The position numbers and the translations under genes were made by a program. A stretch of DNA of 35,863 nt. Source: Rickettsiales bacterium (lineage in GTDB: Bacteria; Pseudomonadota; Alphaproteobacteria; Rickettsiales; Deianiraeaceae). Under the pieces are notes generated by a model. That model worked only from the letters and a program-made list of their open reading frames with translations. It was not told the DNA's origin and made no database searches. Below are positions 1 through 11,278 of this stretch, one piece after another. Location of the stretch: the NCBI GenBank assembly GCA_016735445.1, contig JAERRN010000010.1, forward strand, positions 1 to 35,863, written 5' to 3'. Numbering within the stretch: position 1 is the first letter of the stretch; each line of letters begins with the position of its first letter.

Positions 1-148
1 AAATTAGCAATTTTTAACCTTAGTAATGTTTAACCTAAATAAAGATAAAATATTAAATAAACTTATGTTAATTGCTTAGTTTAATATTTATTAATATTTT
101 AAAAATATATTTTATCACACTAATGTGCAACACTGGTTAGATTATGGT

Positions 149-218
149 ATTAAACCTATTTAACGCAAAACATAAGCCGGTTTTAATTATAAAGTGGATC
201 GAATAAAATAGGTTTAAT
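149..218 (+). promoter_or_regulatory. 13-bp perfect inverted repeat upstream of the 31-aa ORF (possible structured leader)
   Basis: attaaacctattt (149-161) and aaataggtttaat (206-218), with a smaller aaaac/gtttt pairing inside. Confidence 0.35.
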
Positions 219-257
219 ATTTATTTAAAACTCCAAAAAAACAAGAGAGGTAGTAAA

Positions 258-353
258 ATGAGTAAACACTGTAACAAGTTAAATAGTAAACCAGTAGAGA
301 CGTATGGTAAAATTTTTGCGAATAAAAATTTATTACCAGAGAATGGATATTAA
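258..353 (+). CDS. small ORF, 31 aa (MSKHCNKLNSKPVETYGKIFANKNLLPENGY), function unknown
   Basis: ATG with a strong upstream agagagg Shine-Dalgarno-like sequence. Too short for the supplied ORF track. Confidence 0.35.
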   Translation: MSKHCNKLNSKPVETYGKIFANKNLLPENGY

Positions 354-397
354 TGTCCTAATAATGAATCATAAAGAAAAAAGAATAATAAAACTAT

Positions 398-533
398 AGC
401 CTTTGTAAAGCAGCCATGACCTACTCTCCCAAAGCTCAAGCCTAGTACCATCGGCGCTGAATAGGTTTCACAGTTGAGTTCGGAATGGTATCACGTGTTT
501 CCCTATCGCTAAAACAGCTGCCTTACAAAGGCT
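398..533 (-). rRNA. rrf: 5S ribosomal RNA (mature ends approximate; the range includes a 17-bp terminal/processing stem)
   Basis: The reverse complement reads ...gtgataccattccgaactca...gccgatggtactaggcttgagctttgggagagtaggtc..., which is characteristic 5S core sequence. The terminal arms agcctttgtaaggcagc / gctgctttacaaaggct are complementary and are followed on the minus strand by a T-rich tract. Confidence 0.93.
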
Positions 534-631
534 ACAGAAGTAAAGGTAATGTAGTGCAAGCAAATGATAGCTTATAAGCTACCCACTACGCAAACCAGCA
601 TCACATCATCCAGACATAATACTTTTATTTA

Positions 632-3390
<2,759 letters not shown>

Positions 3391-3672
3391 AGGTATTAGG
3401 TCTGAATTTGAAGCTGATTTAGCGCAGTGAGTAACCAATAAGGCTACAAACCGCTAATTAATATTAACTTAAGTATCAACAAAAAGTAGATACAAAAGCC
3501 TAAATGCAGTACATTACCTAATACACTCATTGCGGCTTTAAAACAAAAAGTTTTAATAACTCACAATAAGCTTTACTATTCTTTCTCTTCACGATGTATG
3601 TTGGTACAAAACCAACAACACGTCGGTACAAGTATTAATAAGTTTACTAACACAAACCGAACGTATTAAAAA

Positions 3673-3700
3673 CGTGTAACGACAAAATAATAGTTGTCAA
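3673..3700 (-). promoter_or_regulatory. candidate promoter for the 23S-5S unit (TTGACA-N16-TACACG)
   Basis: On the minus strand, ttgaca (plus 3695-3700) is followed after 16 nt by tacacg (plus 3673-3678), about 280 nt upstream of 23S. The -10 match is weak. Confidence 0.3.
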
Positions 3701-4046
3701 CAGGTATTTTGGTATAAAGTTAAAGAAAGTACAAAAGATAACGCTAAAATAGATATATAGTGAGATATATAGTGAATAAAAAAATTAGAAATATAAAAAC
3801 AAACTTTTGCCAAGTAACCATAAAATAGCAAGCAAAACAAGCCCTTTATAGGTAAACTGCACACTTAGTGCGTTACTGTTTGAGTTTGGTTGTTTACACA
3901 AAGAACATAAAGATAACACCTGTTTACACAAGGCTAAACGAATCAACGCTAGGTACTTATAAATTGCCAAAATAGTTTTACTTATAATGACGCTAACACA
4001 TTTTGCAACCTTGCCAAACATTGCTATTGTGCTTATATATGCGTTA

Positions 4047-4084
4047 ATTTAACACTATAACGTCACGCCGTTATAGTGTTAAAT
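4047..4084 (-). terminator. perfect 16-bp inverted repeat with a 6-nt loop at the truB stop codon; possible terminator or mRNA 3' end
   Basis: atttaacactataacg-tcacgc-cgttatagtgttaaat. The truB stop (4063-4065) lies in the loop. There is no long U-tract. Confidence 0.6.
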
Positions 4085-4857
4085 GTTTTATATTTACGTA
4101 TTACATCATCAGACCGAGAAAGGTTAATTATAAAATTACTTAACGGTAAACTAGATATTAAGTTTTTACCATCTACCACGTTACAATTTGCTAAATTGCT
4201 AAGATTTAACACATTGTACTCACTAGACGTTAAATTAAATGGTCCAACAGAAACCCTACGCAAAGACACAACATGTCCAAATGTCCCTAAATTCCTTGCT
4301 AAATCTACGGCAAGTTTTCTTATATACGTACCCTTTGAGCACAAAACTCTAAAATCAAAAACATTTCCACCATCCCAATAAACAGTGTCAAAAGTTATAA
4401 TTTCAACCTGTCTTGTTTTTTCTTTTGTTATAGCATCTAAAATATTACCGTCACAACCTTCCCTTGCTAAATCGCACAATCTTTTTCCGTTTTTTTTCAA
4501 AGCAGAGTATATGGGTGGAATTTGGTTAATAACTCCAATAAAGTTGGTTTTTATTTCTTTTTTTACATCATCAATTGTTATATCTTTTTGTTTTTTGGCA
4601 ATAATTTTACCATCAATATCGCCTGAGTCAGTTTCTTCGCCAAATTTTACACAAAACAAATACTCTTTTTCCATGTTAGATGCGTTATGTAGTAATTTTG
4701 TTGCCTTACCGCAGCCAACAACAAGCAATCCCGTTGCAAAAGGGTCTAATGTGCCAGCGTAACCGCATTTTTTTACATTAAATATTTTTTTTACCAACTT
4801 TAAACAAGCGTTAGACGACCTACCAGCAACTTTGTCTAATAACAATATTCCATCCAA
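4063..4857 (-). CDS. truB: tRNA pseudouridine(55) synthase TruB
   Basis: MDGILLLDKVAGRSS...KKCGYAGTLDPFATGLLVVGCGKATKL matches the TruB catalytic region (G-TLDP-ATGLL). Confidence 0.95.
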   Translation of the reverse strand: MDGILLLDKVAGRSSNACLKLVKKIFNVKKCGYAGTLDPFATGLLVVGCGKATKLLHNASNMEKEYLFCVKFGEETDSGDIDGKIIAKKQKDITIDDVKKEIKTNFIGVINQIPPIYSALKKNGKRLCDLAREGCDGNILDAITKEKTRQVEIITFDTVYWDGGNVFDFRVLCSKGTYIRKLAVDLARNLGTFGHVVSLRRVSVGPFNLTSSEYNVLNLSNLANCNVVDGKNLISSLPLSNFIINLSRSDDVIRKYKTFNTITA

Positions 4858-5189
4858 TTTACTATTTTATAATTTGTACAAACTGTACAAAAACTACATA
4901 TATAATATTAAAATAACACATAAAACAAACTACATAATAAAAACAAACCAGTAAGGCGACGTTGTAACGTTTGCCAAAAAGGTTATAACATTTTATTGTA
5001 TTAAATATTTCGTTTAATTATTTTTTTTCAGCACTGATAACGCTAATAATTTTTTACTCTTTTACTGTGTATAATTAAAATCGCGTCAATATTAAATACT
5101 TATAAAAACACAACAAACCTATAACAACTAAATCAAAAATTTACTAGCATTTTAGTTTTGTCAAATATACCACCTTAACAGTTGGCTGG

Positions 5190-5231
5190 TTGACTTACTT
5201 ATGTTATTGTCATATATTTATTGTCATATAT
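5190..5231 (+). promoter_or_regulatory. candidate glyA promoter with a tandemly duplicated -10 region
   Basis: TTGACT (5190-5195), a 17-nt spacer, then TATATT (5213-5218). A perfect 14-bp tandem repeat ttattgtcatatat x2 occupies 5204-5231. Confidence 0.45.
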
Positions 5232-5250
5232 AATTAACGCTTTTTTACAG

Positions 5251-6594
5251 ATGGATCAACAAAATAACAAAAACAGCACAACGTATAAAGAATATATAAA
5301 TAAAATTGCAAACACAGATGACGAATTGTTTGGTCAAATTAAAAACGAACTAAGTAGACAAAAAAAATACATACAAATGATAGCATCGGAAAACGCAACT
5401 TGGCCAGAGGTAATGCTTGCTCAAGGTTCTGTGTTAACAAACAAATATGCAGAAGGGTATCCGGAAAAAAGGTATTACAACGGTTGCGGTAATGTTGACC
5501 AAATAGAAAAAATCGCAATGGATAGGCTAAGAAAATTGTTTAAATGCGAATATGTTAATGTCCAACCACATTCTGGAACTAACGCTAATATGGCAGTGTT
5601 AACCGCCTTTTTACAACCACATGACACCTTGCTTGGTATGTCTTTAGACTTCGGGGGACATTTAACACACGGAAGTAAAGTTTCTATTTCTGGTAAATTT
5701 TTTAACGCACAACAATATAAAGCAAGGTTAAGCGACCATTGTTTGGACTACGACGCTATATTGCAACAAGCAAGAGAGGTAAAACCTAAATTAATAATCG
5801 CAGGATGTTCTGCGTACCCAAAATTAATAAACTGGAAACGCTTTAGAGAAATTGCGGACGATGTTGGGGCAATTTTACATTGCGATATCGCGCATATTGC
5901 AGGTTTAATAGCAGGAGGAGTTATAGATTCTCCAATGGAATTTGCCGATGTGGTAACAGCTACAACACATAAAACGCTTAAAGGGCCTAGGGGTGGTATT
6001 ATTATGGCAAAAAATATGACATATGCAAAAAAACTAAACTCCGCCGTTTTTCCAGCTACACAAGGTGGTCCGTTAATGCATGTTATAGCAGCAAAAGCTG
6101 TAGCTTTTAAAAAAGCAAGCACACAAGAGTTTAAAAACTATACTGCGCAAATTATTAAAAATGCTAAAGCAATTGAAAAAGCATTTAAAGATAATAATAT
6201 TAAAATGATTGGCGGAGGAACAGAGTGTCACCTTATACTTGTAGACTTAAGTGATAAAAAAATAAGTGGCGCAAAAGCATGTAAATTGCTAGAGCAAGCT
6301 GGCATAGTTGCAAATAAAAATGCAATACCGTTCGACAAACTAGGCGTTACAGAAACATCTGGAATTAGATTTGGCTCTCCTTATATAACGTCTATGGGAA
6401 TGGGGGAGAAAGAAGCGTATGAATTAGGTGTTTATATATCAGAAATAATTAATATAGCGTCAGATATAGAAAACTTGCAAAACAAGCAAGAAATACAGGA
6501 AGTAAAATTACAAAATATAATAAAAAAAATAAAGGTAAAAACATTGGAACTTTGTCACAAATTCCCAATTTACAACGAAGATGTACTACTTTAA
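5251..6594 (+). CDS. glyA: serine hydroxymethyltransferase
   Basis: MIASENATWPEVMLAQGSVLTNKYAEGYPEKRYYNGC..., HSGTNANMAV and TTHKTLKGPRGG (PLP lysine) are SHMT hallmarks. The ATG at 5251 is preferred to the TTG at 5221. Confidence 0.97.
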   Translation: MDQQNNKNSTTYKEYINKIANTDDELFGQIKNELSRQKKYIQMIASENATWPEVMLAQGSVLTNKYAEGYPEKRYYNGCGNVDQIEKIAMDRLRKLFKCEYVNVQPHSGTNANMAVLTAFLQPHDTLLGMSLDFGGHLTHGSKVSISGKFFNAQQYKARLSDHCLDYDAILQQAREVKPKLIIAGCSAYPKLINWKRFREIADDVGAILHCDIAHIAGLIAGGVIDSPMEFADVVTATTHKTLKGPRGGIIMAKNMTYAKKLNSAVFPATQGGPLMHVIAAKAVAFKKASTQEFKNYTAQIIKNAKAIEKAFKDNNIKMIGGGTECHLILVDLSDKKISGAKACKLLEQAGIVANKNAIPFDKLGVTETSGIRFGSPYITSMGMGEKEAYELGVYISEIINIASDIENLQNKQEIQEVKLQNIIKKIKVKTLELCHKFPIYNEDVLL

Positions 6595-6950
6595 TATTTT
6601 ACCATCTTACCTTAAATAAGTCTTTTATTACATTGCCCAACAAAGCAAATGTTAAAATATTAGCTTATCTATAATAAAAACTTAATTGCTGTAATTGCAA
6701 CTATATAACAAATATTACTGCGTATAATTAAGTAACTCAAGCAATTGTTTACTTAAAATACTATAACACTATAATGATAGTTGACTGTTTTGCAATTTTG
6801 TAATAGCATTATTATGTAACCGTATCGTGTAAACAAACAGACACCGCACTTAAACGCAGTAAATATAAAATAACCGCTGTGCCACTGGTGACGTTTTGTA
6901 ATTTTACTACGTTGTTATAGTTGTTATAACTTTATATTATAAATTTTATT

Positions 6951-7241
6951 ATGGGTAAACTAAAAACCGATCCATTATTTTTAGGTTTAACAAGGCCAGC
7001 AATGGTGTTTGGGGTATCTTTTTTATTCTTTGGCTTAAACATGATGATATCCGTCTCATACTTTGTTGTGACATCTGATTTTAGAATTGTACTTTTCGCA
7101 GTCTTTTTTCACGGTGCCGGCATGCTTTTAACAAAAAAAGAACCTCTAGCTATAGAGATTTTAATGGTAAAACTGCAAAAGTGCAACGGTGGGCAAAATA
7201 AAACTTTTTACAAAGGGCTGCATTCGTATGGTGTTTTTTAA
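6951..7241 (+). CDS. virB3: type IV secretion system protein VirB3
   Basis: 96 aa with the VirB3-type N-terminus DPLFLGLTRPAMVFGVSFLFFGLN and two hydrophobic segments. Confidence 0.85.
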   Translation: MGKLKTDPLFLGLTRPAMVFGVSFLFFGLNMMISVSYFVVTSDFRIVLFAVFFHGAGMLLTKKEPLAIEILMVKLQKCNGGQNKTFYKGLHSYGVF

Positions 7242-7260
7242 TTATTTTATAATAATTATA
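7242..7260 (+). terminator. AT-rich hairpin at the virB3 stop codon
   Basis: taattatt-ttat-aataatta; the stop codon TAA begins at or adjacent to the left arm. Confidence 0.35.
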
Positions 7261-7407
7261 CAATATTAATACCAACAATAAATATATCAACAAAGTAGCG
7301 CATTGCAATATTTAACCTACCTAATTTAACCTTCCTTTGGTTATTTTTAGCTTGCACTGCGTTAGTAACTAGTTGTCTTGTGGTTTAGTAACTTTACAAA
7401 GGTTGTA

Positions 7408-7445
7408 AACGTATGTTGTTTATTGCGCCACAAACAACATACGTT
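7408..7445. terminator. perfect 14-bp inverted repeat, 10-nt loop, between virB3 and parA
   Basis: aacgtatgttgttt-attgcgccac-aaacaacatacgtt. Function uncertain (terminator or regulatory). Confidence 0.5.
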
Positions 7446-7529
7446 ATATTGTTATAATGTAAAAAATAAACCCAAACATAGGTATAATTTTAAAAGAAAA
7501 AATAATTCTCAAATCAAATATCTTACTTC

Positions 7530-7558
7530 TTGACATATAAACTTTATTTATTTACATA
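7530..7558 (+). promoter_or_regulatory. candidate sigma70-type promoter for parAB
   Basis: TTGACA (7530-7535), 17-nt spacer, TACATA (7553-7558), about 50 nt upstream of parA. Confidence 0.45.
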
Positions 7559-7606
7559 TTAAACAGCAGTGACCTAACGGCTATTACTTTTTTCAATATT
7601 TTTAAC

Positions 7607-8392
7607 ATGCAGATGCGAGAATGTGCAAAGGTTATATCTGTTGCAAACCAAAAGGGTGGCGTTGGTAAAACAACAACCGTAATCAATCTATCAACCGCTC
7701 TTGCTGCAGTAAGGCAAAAGGTGCTAGTAGTAGACTTTGACCCTCAAGGTAATATCGCTACTGGTTTGGGGATTAACAAAAGCACACAAAACGCAACAGT
7801 ATACGATCTATTGTTTGACGCAGATCCAGAAAGTGTTATACGTCAAACAAGTATACCATTGCTAGACATAATACCAGCAAACCAAGACTTAGCAGCGGCA
7901 GAAGTGGAGCTTTTTGGAATGAAAGATAAACATTTAATTTTATCCGAAAAATTACAACCTATACTTAATAAATACGATTTCATACTAATCGATTGCCCGC
8001 CATCTTTAGGAATGCTAACAATTAACGCGATGACATCTTCCACATCAACCATTATACCGGTACAATGCGAATTTTTTGCACTAGAGGGTTTAGTGCATTT
8101 TGTAAAAACATTCGACACAATTAAAGAGAAGTTTAACCCATCACTAAAAATAGAGGGTATATTATTAACAATGTACGACAAAAGAAACAACCTAAGTAAT
8201 GAGGTAAATAATAATGTAAGAAATTATTTTGGTAACCTTGTTTATAACACAATTATACCAAGAAATGTTAAAATAGCGGAGGCACCATCTCATGGAAAGC
8301 CAATTTTAACTTACGATCTTCACTGTCAAGGTGCAATTTCTTATGTATCGTTAGCAAGAGAGGTAATAAAGCAAAATGGCATTGAGTTGTAA
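7607..8392 (+). CDS. parA: chromosome partitioning ATPase ParA
   Basis: ISVANQKGGVGKTTTVINLSTALA (deviant Walker A), VVDFDPQGNIATGLGI, FILIDCPPSLGMLT. Confidence 0.97.
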   Translation: MQMRECAKVISVANQKGGVGKTTTVINLSTALAAVRQKVLVVDFDPQGNIATGLGINKSTQNATVYDLLFDADPESVIRQTSIPLLDIIPANQDLAAAEVELFGMKDKHLILSEKLQPILNKYDFILIDCPPSLGMLTINAMTSSTSTIIPVQCEFFALEGLVHFVKTFDTIKEKFNPSLKIEGILLTMYDKRNNLSNEVNNNVRNYFGNLVYNTIIPRNVKIAEAPSHGKPILTYDLHCQGAISYVSLAREVIKQNGIEL

Positions 8393-8485
8393 TAATAAAT
8401 AATAGGTCGTAGATTATCATAAATAACCATTAAGGTTATTTTGCTGATTTATTGTTAAAATAAAAAAGTTTTTTTTAATACACAC

Positions 8486-9640
8486 ATGAAAAAAGAACAA
8501 GATCAAAACTCGGTATCAAACGAAGACCAGTGCAAAGTAAAAAAAGAAAAAAGATTGGGGTTGGGACGTGGTTTGGATGCATTATTTAGCTCTAATATAA
8601 AGTCGCATACAGCAATTAACACACAGAACGATACACAAAATATAGGTAAAGGGGAGCAGATAGTTATGACGGTAAACGTCTCCACTGTGTTCGGAAACAA
8701 AGATCAGCCAAGAAAACATTTTGACGAAGTGAAGTTAAAGGAGTTATCCGATTCTATTGTTGAAAATGGGTTATTGCAACCAATATTATTACAAAAATTT
8801 GATAACGAGAAGTACAGAATTATCGCAGGTGAACGAAGATTTAGAGCGGTAAAAATAGCAGGTTTAAAAAATATCCAAGCAATCGTTATTTCAGTCCCAA
8901 ACGAAAGAAAAATTCTAGAGCTTGCCTTGTTAGAAAATATACAAAGAACAGATTTATCAATCGTAGAAGAAGCACGCGCCTATGCATCGTTAATAGAAGA
9001 TTTCCGTTGTACACATGAAATGATTTCTAAAAAACTTAGTAAAAGTCGATCTCATATCACAAACTCGATAAGAATATTAAAAATGCCAGATTTTGTGTTA
9101 AATTTAATAGAATCTAACCAAATCTCTTTTGGACATGCTAAGGTAATAGCGGGGCTGGAAGATCAGTCTTTTTGGGCACAAATGGTAATTGAAAAAAACC
9201 TAACCATTAGAATGCTTGAAAAGGAAATTTTAAAAGAAAAGGAAATATTACAATGTGGAATAATAACCAAGCGACAAAGTGACGAATGTAACACAATGTT
9301 GGAAAACCAAAATAATCCAAACAAAGAACAAACACATACCAGAGAGCAGCAAAATTGCAAACCAGTAAAATTAGCGCAAATAATAACTGATAAACAAAAT
9401 AATAGTAAGTCAAAAAACGGAAGTAATGTAAAAAATGAAACACTAAAAAAAGCCCTACATAAGCTTAAAAGTACACTTGCAACGTTAAACGCAACAATAG
9501 AAGTTGTAGAGGAAGAAAATGAAACAGTGTATATTTTAATGCATTGTAATAATAAAAATATAGCAACGCAAATGATGGAAAAATTAAGCGAATTAAGTGA
9601 GGTAAACATTGCCGACAACAAACACTCTGATGAGTTATAG
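8486..9640 (+). CDS. parB: chromosome partitioning protein ParB
   Basis: GLGRGLDALFSS, NVSTVFGNKDQPRKHFDEVKLKELSDSIVENGLLQPI, IAGERRFRAVKIAG, LLENIQRTDLSIVEEA and an HTH segment. Directly downstream of parA. Confidence 0.95.
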   Translation: MKKEQDQNSVSNEDQCKVKKEKRLGLGRGLDALFSSNIKSHTAINTQNDTQNIGKGEQIVMTVNVSTVFGNKDQPRKHFDEVKLKELSDSIVENGLLQPILLQKFDNEKYRIIAGERRFRAVKIAGLKNIQAIVISVPNERKILELALLENIQRTDLSIVEEARAYASLIEDFRCTHEMISKKLSKSRSHITNSIRILKMPDFVLNLIESNQISFGHAKVIAGLEDQSFWAQMVIEKNLTIRMLEKEILKEKEILQCGIITKRQSDECNTMLENQNNPNKEQTHTREQQNCKPVKLAQIITDKQNNSKSKNGSNVKNETLKKALHKLKSTLATLNATIEVVEEENETVYILMHCNNKNIATQMMEKLSELSEVNIADNKHSDEL

Positions 9641-9664
9641 TTTTGCCATAACAACGCAAACTAT
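9635..9664 (+). terminator. imperfect hairpin at the parB stop codon
   Basis: ttatagttttgc...cgcaaactataa pairs with one bulge; the left arm contains the last sense codon and the TAG stop. Confidence 0.4.
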
Positions 9665-9781
9665 AAGTTGCTTATATATTTATATAAGCTATGCATGTTG
9701 TTAATGCACTTTTGTTATTAACAACGGTAAACGTGTGTACAAAAAAAGATTTGTCATAAATAATTGTCAAGTTACTAATTA

Positions 9782-10726
9782 ATGATAATTATGAGTAATA
9801 GTAAAATTAAAAAAAGTGAATCACAAAATATCCCAACATTCCAAGAAATTATGCAATCTTTGCAAAATTATTGGGCAGGGCTTGGATGCGTAATGCTGCC
9901 ATCGTTTGACCAAGAAATTGGCGCTGGAACGCTAAGCCCGTACACTGCGCTACACGCAATAACGGAAGATAAATTTAGTGTATGTTACGTACAAATATCG
10001 TCAAGACCAACAGATGCAAGATTTGGTCAAGACTCAAACAGATCTAGCAGTTATTATCAATTTCAAGTCTTGCTAAAGCCAATGGAAGACTTTGGCAATA
10101 TACAAAATTTATTCCTTAAAAGCCTTAGTCAAATCGGTGTGGAGTTACCATTGCACGATATAAAATTTGTTGAAGATGATTGGAAGAATGAATCAATCGG
10201 TGCATACGGACTTGGCTATGAAGTTTGGTATGACGGAATGGAAATTGCACAATTTACATACATGCAAGCTATTGGAGGTATTGACTGCGCAATTGTGTCT
10301 TGCGAGCTAACATATGGACTAGAGAGAATTGCAATGTGTTTGCAAAATAAAAACTCTATCTTCGATATAATTTACACCAACAAACCAGACGGTAGCAAGA
10401 TACTATATAGCGATATTCACACAAGACAAGAAGAGGTGCAACGGTCTAAGTATAACAGTTATTATAGTTCAGATACAAAAGAATTAAGACTAAGAATTGA
10501 CAAAGATATCACTGAAGGTTTAAAAATGCTAGATGACACTATAAACCCAATGGTGCTACCTGCGTACCGTAAATGCCTATTTGCCGGTCATAATCTTAAT
10601 TTATTGGATGCAAGAAATGCAATATCACCAAATGAAAGAAGAGATATTATACTGCAAATACGTAAACTGTGTCAAAAATGCACCTTAACACATATTAAAG
10701 ATAAAAAACAGAGAAAGATAAAGTAA
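9782..10726 (+). CDS. glyQ: glycyl-tRNA synthetase alpha subunit
   Basis: PTFQEIMQSLQNYWAGLGCVMLPSFDQEIGAGTLSPYTALHAI...YVQISSRPTDARFGQDSNRSSSYYQFQVLLKP is distinctive for GlyQ. The true start may be the ATG a few codons in (atgagtaatag). Confidence 0.97.
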   Translation: MIIMSNSKIKKSESQNIPTFQEIMQSLQNYWAGLGCVMLPSFDQEIGAGTLSPYTALHAITEDKFSVCYVQISSRPTDARFGQDSNRSSSYYQFQVLLKPMEDFGNIQNLFLKSLSQIGVELPLHDIKFVEDDWKNESIGAYGLGYEVWYDGMEIAQFTYMQAIGGIDCAIVSCELTYGLERIAMCLQNKNSIFDIIYTNKPDGSKILYSDIHTRQEEVQRSKYNSYYSSDTKELRLRIDKDITEGLKMLDDTINPMVLPAYRKCLFAGHNLNLLDARNAISPNERRDIILQIRKLCQKCTLTHIKDKKQRKIK

Positions 10727-10916
10727 CGTACAAAGCAAAAGCTAATAACATAAACGGGGAGTGCAATATAAATTTTTGATAAGATCTAAACAAATCTACC
10801 ACATTGTAACCGCTACGGAGTATGTGTGGCAACAAACAAATAACGACAAAGCTTAAATCGTTATCGTAAGTAATTACATATCTTACATTCGTAACCCAAA
10901 CAAAAAGCTAACTCAC

Positions 10917-11240
10917 TAGAGAGCGGTAACAATACAAACTGGTAATATTAGCGCAAATAATAACTGATAAACAAAATAATAGTAAGTCAGAAAATGGAAA
11001 TAATGTAAAAAATGAAACACTAAAAGCCCTACATAAGTTTAGAGATGTAGTTTTTAAAGGTACAGCTTGGCACACTTACAACGTTAAACGTAACAATAAA
11101 AGATGTAAGAGGAAAAAATAGAAACAGTGTATATTTTAATGCATTGTAACAATGAAAATATAGCAACGCAAATAATTGAAAAATTAAGCGAATTAAACGA
11201 GGTAAACATTGTTTAATGTTGTTAATCAATAACAATTATG
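10917..11240 (+). pseudogene. decayed duplicate of the parB 3' end plus the first codons of glyQ
   Basis: Near-identical to parB about 9340-9612, e.g. ttagcgcaaataataactgataaacaaaataatagtaagtca and gaaacagtgtatattttaatgcattgtaa, but with indels and in-frame stops. It ends with aattatgagtaata, matching the glyQ start. Confidence 0.88.
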
Positions 11241-11278
11241 AGTAATAAATATTGATAAAAACAAACAATGCACGATAG

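Noticed and set aside
3785-4021. 78-aa minus-strand ORF downstream of truB
   Set aside because: No recognisable motif, composition follows T-rich DNA, and no clear Shine-Dalgarno; insufficient support.
4076-4762. ORFs antisense to truB (101 and 125 aa)
   Set aside because: Overlap a well-supported CDS on the opposite strand; shadow ORFs.
9163-9659. Long antisense ORFs (163, 78, 64 aa) opposite parB
   Set aside because: The hydrophobic residues reflect the complement of Asn/Lys-rich codons in the parB linker; shadow ORFs.
7242-9781. parS site near parAB
   Set aside because: No sequence resembling the consensus TGTTTCACGTGAAACA was seen there or elsewhere in the window.
11029-11235. 68-aa minus-strand ORF
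   Set aside because: Antisense to the decayed parB duplicate. Similar to the antisense parB ORF because of the duplication, not as an independent gene.
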